A stretch of DNA of 64,000 nt from DASQDN01 sp963825845 (GTDB lineage Bacteria > Acidobacteriota > Terriglobia > Bryobacterales > Bryobacteraceae): positions 1 to 64,000 of the forward strand of contig CAWGVL010000025.1 of NCBI GenBank assembly GCA_963825845.1, written 5' to 3'. Shown piece by piece: positions 1-6,669 of the stretch; within the stretch, counting starts at the first letter, position 1, and the number at the start of each line of letters is the position of its first letter. A program made the position numbers and the translations under genes. Under the pieces are notes generated by a model. The model was not told where the DNA came from. It searched no databases and worked only from the letters and a program-made list of their open reading frames with translations.

Positions 1-308
1 ATGGGCGTCGCCTGGAATGACTGCGCCACGGTGGGCAATTTACTGGGTATTCGTTTGGTGCTGAATGAGTTTGTCGCGTTCCTGGAGTTGGGGCCTATGA
101 AAGGACATATCGATCCTCGATCGTTCGTGATTGCCACCTATGCGCTCTGCGGATTCGCGAACCTCAGTTCCATTGCCATCCAGGTAGGAGGCATCGGAGC
201 GCTGGCTCCAACGCGCAAGTCGGACCTGGCGCGGCTCGGCTTACGTGCAATGGCCGCGGATCAATGGCGAACTTCATGTCGGCGTGCATCGCGGGCATGC
301 TGCTTTAG
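1..308 (+). CDS. nupC: Concentrative nucleoside transporter, C-terminal part (5' end outside window)
   Basis: This is the last third of a CNT/NupC-family nucleoside:cation symporter of the inner membrane. The segment GVAWNDCATVGNLLG followed by KLVLNEF-like text (RLVLNEFVAFLEL) and the hydrophobic CGFANLSSIAIQVGGIGAL stretch are hallmarks of the family's C-terminal substrate-binding half. Reading straight through gives an unrelated tail. Restoring one G in the GG at 258-259 gives GSMANFMSACIAGMLL and a TAG stop at 306-308, as in the family, so a one-base deletion is present. punA starts 2 bases downstream, which supports nucleoside import feeding phosphorolysis. The beginning of the gene lies before base 1. 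Confidence 0.85.
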
Positions 309-310
309 CG

Positions 311-1126
311 ATGTTTCAGCAAACGAAGAAGTACCTTCAGGAGAGGATGCCGGCTGCGCCGTCGATCGGAGTTGTCCTTGGCAGCGGACTCGGTGGATTC
401 GCGGACGAACTCGAGAGTCGTGTTGAGATTTCGTACTCCGAGATTCCGGGGTGGCCGAGATCTACAGCGATAGGACATGCCGGCAAGCTCGTGTTTGGAC
501 GTCTGGGCAGTATTGATCTCGCGGTTCTGTCGGGACGGGCTCACCTGTACGAAGGCTATTCGCCCGCGCGTGTGACGTATGCAATTCGTGTCTTGCAACT
601 GCTCGGCGTGAACTCGCTCGTGTTGACGAATGCTGCCGGTGGAATCAACGTATCTCTTCAGCAGGGGGGACTCGTAATGATCAGCGATCACATCAATCTG
701 CAGGGTGTGAATCCGCTCGCCGGCGCGAACGAGGAAGACTTCGGACCTCGCTTTCCCGACATGACGGAAGCCTACAGCAAAAAATTTCGCGATATTGCGA
801 GATCGACGGCCGTTGATTTGGACATACCGCTAAGTGAAGGGGTTTATGCGGCGGTTCTCGGACCGTCATATGAGACGCCCGCGGAGATTCGCTACCTGCG
901 AACGATAGGCGCCGATCTGGTCGGCATGTCGACCGTGCCCGAAGTGATTGTCGCGAACCATATGGGCATGAAGGTACTGGCGATCTCGTGTGTGACGAAC
1001 ATGGCGGCGGGCATTCTCAATCAGAAGATCGATCACGACGAAGTGCTCGCGACGGGACGAAGGGTGCGGGAAACATTCGTGAGGTTATTGCGCGCAGTGT
1101 TGCCCAAGCTTGACGCGGAGGGATGA
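311..1126 (+). CDS. punA: Purine nucleoside phosphorylase (trimeric type)
   Basis: Cytoplasmic PNP cleaving (deoxy)inosine and guanosine with phosphate to base plus (deoxy)ribose-1-phosphate. Seen in the 271 residues: the phosphate loop VLGSGLGGF, RAHLYEGYSP, TNAAGGI, the base-binding stretch LGPSYETPAEIR, MSTVPEV and VTNMAAGI with the conserved Asn. All belong to the low-molecular-mass trimeric family. I chose ATG 311 (MFQQTKKYL), two bases after the corrected nupC stop; an upstream ATG at 245 would lie inside nupC and adds a non-conserved leader. It is followed after 3 bases by cdd, so transporter, phosphorylase and deaminase form one salvage operon. Confidence 0.93.
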   Translation: MFQQTKKYLQERMPAAPSIGVVLGSGLGGFADELESRVEISYSEIPGWPRSTAIGHAGKLVFGRLGSIDLAVLSGRAHLYEGYSPARVTYAIRVLQLLGVNSLVLTNAAGGINVSLQQGGLVMISDHINLQGVNPLAGANEEDFGPRFPDMTEAYSKKFRDIARSTAVDLDIPLSEGVYAAVLGPSYETPAEIRYLRTIGADLVGMSTVPEVIVANHMGMKVLAISCVTNMAAGILNQKIDHDEVLATGRRVRETFVRLLRAVLPKLDAEG

Positions 1127-1129
1127 GGG

Positions 1130-1513
1130 TTGGACGCTCTGGTCAAGGCGGCATTGGATGCTCGCGAGCATGCGCATGCAGTGTTTTCCGACTTCAAGGT
1201 CGGCGCCGCACTGGAGGATTTGTCCGGAGCAGTGCACGCGGGCTGCAACATCGAGAACGCCACGTATGGTCTCACGATGTGCGCCGAGCGTGTGGCGGTC
1301 TTCAAGGCGATGTCGGAAGGGGCGCGGCGGTTCCGGCGGATCGTGGTGGCGGCGGATACGGATGTGTTGACACCGCCCTGCGGGTCGTGCCGGCAGATAT
1401 TGTGGGAGTTTTGCGGCGACATCGAGGTCGTGCTGGTGAACTTGCAGGGAAAGACGGAGTCGTTTCGGATGAAAGAGCTGTTTCCGCGGCCGTTTGACGC
1501 TTCGTTCTTATGA
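1130..1513 (+). CDS. cdd: Cytidine deaminase
   Basis: Zinc enzyme converting cytidine and deoxycytidine to uridine and deoxyuridine. At 127 residues it is a typical homotetrameric CDA. Zinc ligands and the catalytic glutamate are visible as TMCAER (Cys51, Glu53) and PPCGSCRQ (Cys84, Cys87), with the ribose-binding GCNIENA upstream. The start is TTG at 1130, preceded by GGAGGGATGAGGG. The alternative ATG at 1123 is in another frame. The stop overlaps the start of the following exported deaminase by 4 bases (ATGA type), showing translational coupling within the nucleoside operon. Confidence 0.93.
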   Translation: MDALVKAALDAREHAHAVFSDFKVGAALEDLSGAVHAGCNIENATYGLTMCAERVAVFKAMSEGARRFRRIVVAADTDVLTPPCGSCRQILWEFCGDIEVVLVNLQGKTESFRMKELFPRPFDASFL

Positions 1514-2929
1514 GATCCTGGCCGCCGATGAACGCCGATCAACGCCGATTGCGAACCTGGGCTGGGATTTTTTTTGCTCTCGCTGTACTGCCTACGGCTT
1601 GGGCCGAGCCTGCCGATCTGATCGTGAGCGCAGGACATGTGGTCACGATGGATGCTCAGAAACGCGTGATCGCGAATGGCGCTGTGGCGATTCGCGGGGC
1701 CCGCATCGCGGCCGTTGGGACCAGGGCTGAGATCGATAAGCGATTTCAGTCCAAGCGGCGTATCGATGAGCCTGCCGCGCTTCTTGATCCCGGGTCTGAT
1801 CAATACCCATACGCATGCTCCGATGGCGCTGCTGCGTGGAATCGCGGATGACATGCGGCTGCAGGACTGGCTGGAGAAATTCATCTTTCCGGCTGAGGCG
1901 AAGAACGTCACGCCGGAATTTGTGCGTTGGGGCACGCGTCTTGCCTGCGCGGAGATGCTGCTATCCGGGACGACCACGTACACGGACATGTACTACTTCG
2001 AGGAAGTGATCGCCGAAGCCACGAAAGAGTGCGGCATGCGCGGCGTCCTCGGACAGACGCTGATCGGATTCCCTGCTCCGGACGCGAAGACGGCTGCTGA
2101 TGGCCTGAAGCGCTCCGAAGCGCTCCTCGAGCGTTTCCGGAATGACGAGTTGATCGTGCCTGCTATCGCTCCTCATGCTGTTTACACCAATTCCGAGGAA
2201 ACCTTGACAGCCGCTCGGGCAATGGCCAATCGCTTCGATGCCCCGCTGCTGATTCACCTCTCTGAAACAAGGCGCGAAAACGACGAATTATTCCGCCAAA
2301 AGAATTTGACACCGACGAAACTCCTGGAGCGCCTGGGAGCGCTGAACGGGCGGACGCTCGCCGCTCATGGCGTCTGGATCGATGAGGAGGATATGCGCAT
2401 TCTGAAGCAGCGAGGCGTCGGTGTGGCGCACTGTCCGTCGAGCAATACGAAGCTGGCCAGTGGAATTGCTCCAGTGCTGAAGTATCTCGCCGCCGATGTT
2501 GCGATCGGACTCGGGACAGACGGCCCGGCGGGCAGCAACAACGACTTGAATCTCTTCGAGGAGATGGACTTGGCCGCGAAGATGCAGAAGGTCACGGCGA
2601 TGGACCCGGTTGCGCTTACAGCCGAGCAGGCGTTCGAAATGGCCACAATTCGCGGTGCTCGCGCGCTCGGCATGGAGAAGGAGATCGGATCGATTGAGTC
2701 CGGGAAGCGCGCAGACGTCGCGTTCGTGCGATTGGATACTCCACACGCAACGCCGATGTTCAACGTCTACTCGCAGCTTGTGTACGCGCTAAAAGGGTCG
2801 GACATCCAGCACGTCGTCGTAAATGGACGTATCGTTGTGCGGGACAGGCGGGTACTGACGCTGAACGTGCCTCAGGTGCTTGCGAAGGCGGCGGAATACC
2901 AGCGAGCGATCGCAGCGTCCGTTAAGTAG
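1510..2929 (+). CDS. Exported metal-dependent amidohydrolase, MtaD/SsnA-like deaminase (frameshifted)
   Basis: Amidohydrolase-superfamily deaminase resembling 5'-methylthioadenosine/S-adenosylhomocysteine deaminase and related purine or cytosine deaminases. After the break the text shows NTHTHAP (metal HxH), GTTTYTDMYYF, IHLSETRREN, LAAHGVW, HCPSSNTKLASG and LGTDGPAGSNNDL, so all metal ligands are present. The N-terminus (residues 1-35) is a Sec-type signal peptide, RRLRTWAGIFFALAVLPTAWA, unusual for this normally cytoplasmic class. The frame moves by one base between about 1755 and 1795, so the start at 1510 and the C-terminal frame belong to one gene. It overlaps cdd by 4 bases. The exact substrate cannot be fixed from sequence; nucleosides are likely from context. 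Confidence 0.82.
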
Positions 2930-2933
2930 CGTC

Positions 2934-4009
2934 ATGGACGGGTCGCGCAGGATGCTGTTTCACATTCCGCTGCTCGCGGTGGGCGGGAGTGAGGTAACGC
3001 TGCTGAATCTCGCGAAAGGTATCCCGCGCGACCGCTTCACTCCGATCGTGTGGTGCTCGGAAAGGGACGGTGCGGTTGTGACTCGCTACGCGCGTCGGGC
3101 ATGCCTGTCTATGTGAGACCTCTCGAGTCTGTTGGAACTGCAGAGTGGCTGTCCGCGCTCCGGCCTGCTATATTTCATTCGTTCAGCTACCGGCGTGATA
3201 GCCGGGATACGACAGCGGCATCGTTGGCCGGTATTTCGTCAATCCTCACTTCCCGGCATAATATGCGGCATTGGGACGAGGAAGGAAGAGTGCAGCCGTG
3301 GGAGATTGAGCGAAACGATCTGACGAGCGTTGTCGTGGCGCATTCGTATCGCGTGGCGCGCACTGCAGAGCGATCGAGCAGTTGCCTCCCGAAAAGATAC
3401 GAGTGATCCGGAATGGAGTGCATATTCCTGAACTGACCCGCTCGATCGCGCGGCTAAGAGATAAACTTTCGATTGGCAGTGTCGGGAATCTCCGAAAAGT
3501 CAAAGGATACGAAGTGTTGATGAAAGTGACGGCTGCTGCGGCCGTTCGTACAAGCACTTTCCACGTTGTAATTTGCGGCGCTGATTACGGGGAACTTGGG
3601 GCACTGAAAAAGCTACGCGCAGAGTTGGGACTGGAGGAGTACGTCACATTCGTACGCTCGCGAGTTGACATGGAAGCGATTTATCCAGATCTCGATTTGT
3701 ACGTACAATCGTCTCACTCGGATGGGATGCCCACCGCCATTCTCGAGGGCATGGCACACGGTCTTCCTGTGGTTACCACTTCAGTCGGGGGTTGTGGAGA
3801 ACCGGTGGTCGAGGGAGACAACCGGCTTTGTAACAGATCCGGCGGATGCAAATGCGCTGAGCGCCGCGATGTTGCGCTTGATGGAGGATGCTACGATGCG
3901 AGCGCACATGGGGGCCGCTGGCCGACGACGCGCTAGCGCCCACTTCAACATCGAGCGAGTGATTCGCGAACACACCGAGTTGTATTCTTCCCTTCATGTC
4001 CTTCCCTGA
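2934..4009 (+). CDS. Glycosyltransferase, GT-B fold, group 1 (GT4-like), three frameshifts
   Basis: Group-1 glycosyltransferase transferring a sugar from an activated donor, probably in cell-surface glycan synthesis. N-terminal FHIPLLAVGGSEVTLLNLAKG is the usual acceptor-side start (GGxE). The C-terminal half has KIRVIRNGVH, IGSVGNLRKVKGYEVLM, the stretch around SSHSDGMPTAILEGMAHGLPVV and FVTDPADANAL, the donor-site signature of GT4. Three one-base breaks interrupt it: near 3092 (GG read as G), near 3370, and near 3820 (extra C). Correcting them gives a continuous protein of about 358 residues ending at 4009. It starts 4 bases after the amidohydrolase stop and overlaps the next glycosyltransferase by 14 bases. 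Confidence 0.8.
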
Positions 4010-5084
4010 GTTCGAGTCCGGCAAAAAAAGACTGCTGTTCTTCGTGAGGGGACGGGGACGCGGGCATGCTGTCCCGGATCTGGCGATCGTCGACGAACTG
4101 TTGGCTCGGCGGGACGATCTCGATGTGCGGCTCGTCTCGTACGCTACGGGAGCCGATGCAATCAAACAGCACGGACGATCCCTGATCGACCTGCCTCTTC
4201 CGGAGAGCGGATCCATTCCCGAGATGTCGGTGATCGCGGGTAAGCTGATCGGGTGGCTCAAGCCCGACCTCGTGGTTAGCCACGAGGAATTCGCTGCAAT
4301 CCCGGCGGCAGCGATTTTCTCGGTTCCCTCGATCGCCTTGACGGACTGGTTCACCGGCACGGATCGCTATTCTATGGGCGCATTACGGTTCGCGGAGGAG
4401 ATCCTGTTCCTCGGTACAGAGGGTACGTTCCCGGAGCCTCCATGGCTGACTGGAAAGACGCGCTATCTCGGCACAATCCTCCGTGACTTCCGATACACAG
4501 GCGCCGACCAGTTACGCGCTCGCAGAGAACTGGGCATACCGGAAGAAGCTACTGTTGTTGCGGTATTCCCGGGTAGCTGGTCCGAAGAGCGAACTCCTCT
4601 CGCCGATGTACTTCTCCAGGCGTTCGATGCTTTAACGGGTACATCGAAGCGGCTGATCTGGATCGCAGGCGCCGACCGTGAGTTGATTGGGAAACGAACG
4701 GATGGCCGAGACGACCTCGTCCTTTTCGACTATTACCGGGACATTGACCGGCTGATGGTCGCGGCAAATGTTGCGATCACGAAGACGAATCGTAAGACGG
4801 TATTCGAACTTCGTCATCTGAACGTGCCGACGATCGCCATTACGTACAGCCTAAATCCTCCGGACGACATCGCTGTCGCTTCGCTTAAAGGAGTGGTTCG
4901 GCTGCAGGGCAACGAATTGAACCCCGAAGAATTACGCTCGCATGTGGAGCGACTCATCGCTTCGGCGCCGGAGAGAGATGAGTTTCCGATTTGCTCCGTC
5001 GCTCATTGCGGCGAACTATTGAGTGCAGCTCTAGACCGCGCGGTTCACTCGCGTCAACTGGCCGGCCAGCATGCGAATGAATGA
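3996..5084 (+). CDS. MurG/GT28-like glycosyltransferase
   Basis: A 362-residue GT-B protein. It opens with KKRLLFFVRGRGRGHAVPDLAI, the Gly-rich N-terminal loop of the UDP-sugar transferase/MurG-like group. It continues with KPDLVVSHEEFAA, a central VVAVFPGSW donor-domain start, and a C-terminal region LMVAANVAITKTNRKTVFELRHLNVPTIAI that matches the donor-site helix where GT28 members carry a Glu. Intact, unlike its partner upstream. The 14-base overlap with the GT4-like gene suggests two sequential sugar transfers on one glycan or glycolipid; acceptor unknown. Its last 54 bases overlap the end of the convergent DyP peroxidase gene. Confidence 0.72.
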   Translation: MSFPEFESGKKRLLFFVRGRGRGHAVPDLAIVDELLARRDDLDVRLVSYATGADAIKQHGRSLIDLPLPESGSIPEMSVIAGKLIGWLKPDLVVSHEEFAAIPAAAIFSVPSIALTDWFTGTDRYSMGALRFAEEILFLGTEGTFPEPPWLTGKTRYLGTILRDFRYTGADQLRARRELGIPEEATVVAVFPGSWSEERTPLADVLLQAFDALTGTSKRLIWIAGADRELIGKRTDGRDDLVLFDYYRDIDRLMVAANVAITKTNRKTVFELRHLNVPTIAITYSLNPPDDIAVASLKGVVRLQGNELNPEELRSHVERLIASAPERDEFPICSVAHCGELLSAALDRAVHSRQLAGQHANE

Positions 5085-6248
5085 GAGGCTCGGGATGTAG
5101 AAGTATTCGCCCCCGCGAATCGTGGTCAGATTTGCGATCGGATAACAGACCGTTCGTCCGTTGAACTCCCACTTTTGGCCGGGTAGACGTCCGACGACGC
5201 ACCCGTTTGCTGGCGTGTAGTCGGGCGTCCAATCGGCGGTCGTCGAGAGGACAGGATCACGCGAAGACTCGGCCCGGAACATCAGTGACGTAAAGTCCAT
5301 GATGGTGCGATGCAGCGACATGAAAAGCAATCCACGCTCACCCCCCAAGGTGTCTGTAGGACCATAGGCCATTCCTCGCCGAATGATCACCGGATGGGGC
5401 TTGCCATCGCGCGGATTCATCACGCGAACATGCGCCTGATACGGACACTGGTTAGGCTCCACGCCCTTGAACGAGAAATTCTCCGGATCAACGCTCCCGG
5501 CGACCAACGGCTCGCCCGTGCGCCGGCGTCCGATGATGCGTTCCGCAACTTCGTCGGGTGTGACCTGTATTCCCGAGGCGGCCGCTGCGGCGCTAAGACC
5601 GTTTGTCGCGGCCGCGAAACGGTGGGGGTGTTGCTCGATCTTCATGACGACCGCGAAGCACCCGTACGAGGAGGCCTCCTCGGAGGTGTCCCAAGTCTCT
5701 TGAACAAGAACCCGGTTCGGTTCGATGCCGTTTGTCACGTCATCCCGGAAGCCAAAGTGTTCGTAGTCGTGGCCGTTAGAATCGCGGATGCTTTTGACGG
5801 GTTCCTGCTGAACAATGCTGGCCAAAGGTTGCGTATCCGCCTCGAATTTGGAGATCGTTCTCTGCAGTTTAGGGGCGTCATCATCGGCAAAAAACACGAA
5901 CGCATCGATCGGTTGCTGCAGGTAGTCCGGCTGCCAATGCTCGAGGCGGGGATTCCAGTAACGAGTATTTTTCATACCGGCCTGAAACGACTTCGTTTCA
6001 GCGCCTTCTATCTCTGGAACCGCAGACGGGAGTCGGAGACGCGAGAAGCCGGAGGCCGAAATCCCAAGCATCGCTCCTGTTGATACTGTCCGCGCATGTT
6101 CCTCGAGGGAGGTAACATACTTCAACAACACTTGTCCGAGAGGCTCGCGAACCTCCGGGTCGCGAGCCTTCAGGAATACGAAGCGTCCATGTTTGCGCTT
6201 GAACGGCTTGACTATGTTGCCTTGGATGTCATCGTCGCGGAAAGTCAC
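5031..6248 (-). CDS. DyP-type haem peroxidase
   Basis: Dye-decolorising-type peroxidase of 405 residues, expected to use haem and H2O2 to oxidise bulky substrates. Visible are the distal-side motif HFGFRDDVTNG at residues 164-174 (the family GxxDG, here GFRDD with the catalytic Asp169 kept and the final Gly replaced), a proximal His near residue 273 in QAHVRVMNPRD, and the distal Arg in IIRRGMAYG near 290. There is no signal peptide, so it is cytoplasmic or carried by a partner. The 131-residue gene lies 9 bases upstream on the same strand, preceded by the kinase and sigma factor genes, so it is probably the terminal effector of that operon. The C-terminus overlaps a convergent gene by 54 bases. 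Confidence 0.88.
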   Translation of the reverse strand: MTFRDDDIQGNIVKPFKRKHGRFVFLKARDPEVREPLGQVLLKYVTSLEEHARTVSTGAMLGISASGFSRLRLPSAVPEIEGAETKSFQAGMKNTRYWNPRLEHWQPDYLQQPIDAFVFFADDDAPKLQRTISKFEADTQPLASIVQQEPVKSIRDSNGHDYEHFGFRDDVTNGIEPNRVLVQETWDTSEEASSYGCFAVVMKIEQHPHRFAAATNGLSAAAAASGIQVTPDEVAERIIGRRRTGEPLVAGSVDPENFSFKGVEPNQCPYQAHVRVMNPRDGKPHPVIIRRGMAYGPTDTLGGERGLLFMSLHRTIMDFTSLMFRAESSRDPVLSTTADWTPDYTPANGCVVGRLPGQKWEFNGRTVCYPIANLTTIRGGEYFYIPSLSFIRMLAGQLTRVNRAV

Positions 6249-6257
6249 GGTTGTCGC

Positions 6258-6653
6258 TCAACACTGATATGTGCCGGTCTGCGTGTCGTCAACCAAGATC
6301 TCGTCTTTGAACATCACGGCGACAATGTACTTGTACTTCGCGATAAACCCTGGATCTTCGCCGGACTGCCGTCTGGCCTCATCCCGTTCCGCCTGTGTCA
6401 GTCCGTCATTGATCCCATTGACTTCAGCGACCCAGCCGCCTGCCGGGTTCGGCCGGCTATGCAGATTTTCGATAGGATTCGACATCACGCCCGGCCAGGG
6501 GCTGTGGTCGGTGCGTCTCGAGGATATGGTGAACGGCCCGTTCGGCGAGTTAAAGAACAGCCGGTCATCATGTGCGTAAACCCAGTCGTCCTTCGGGATA
6601 TAAGTAAATCTCCCGCTTGCGTCTACACTGAAACGAAAGTCACGATCTGCCAT
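6258..6653 (-). CDS. Small protein of unknown function between kinase and DyP peroxidase
   Basis: I do not recognise this 131-residue protein. I chose the ATG at 6653 because AGGAG stands about 6 bases upstream; the longer reading frame would run back into the kinase gene. It is soluble, with no signal peptide or membrane helix, and rich in aromatic and charged residues (DFRFSVDASGRFTYIP, DDWVYAHDDRLFF). It has a Pro/Asn-rich centre around residues 60-75, a charged helix (LTQAERDEARRQ), then the hydrophobic strand YKYIVAVMF and a C-terminal Cys. It lies 16 bases after the kinase stop and 9 before the peroxidase start, so translation is almost certainly coupled. It could be a peroxidase partner, adaptor or kinase substrate (inference). 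Confidence 0.72.
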   Translation of the reverse strand: MADRDFRFSVDASGRFTYIPKDDWVYAHDDRLFFNSPNGPFTISSRRTDHSPWPGVMSNPIENLHSRPNPAGGWVAEVNGINDGLTQAERDEARRQSGEDPGFIAKYKYIVAVMFKDEILVDDTQTGTYQC

Positions 6654-6669
6654 TTTTTCTCCTGATTGT

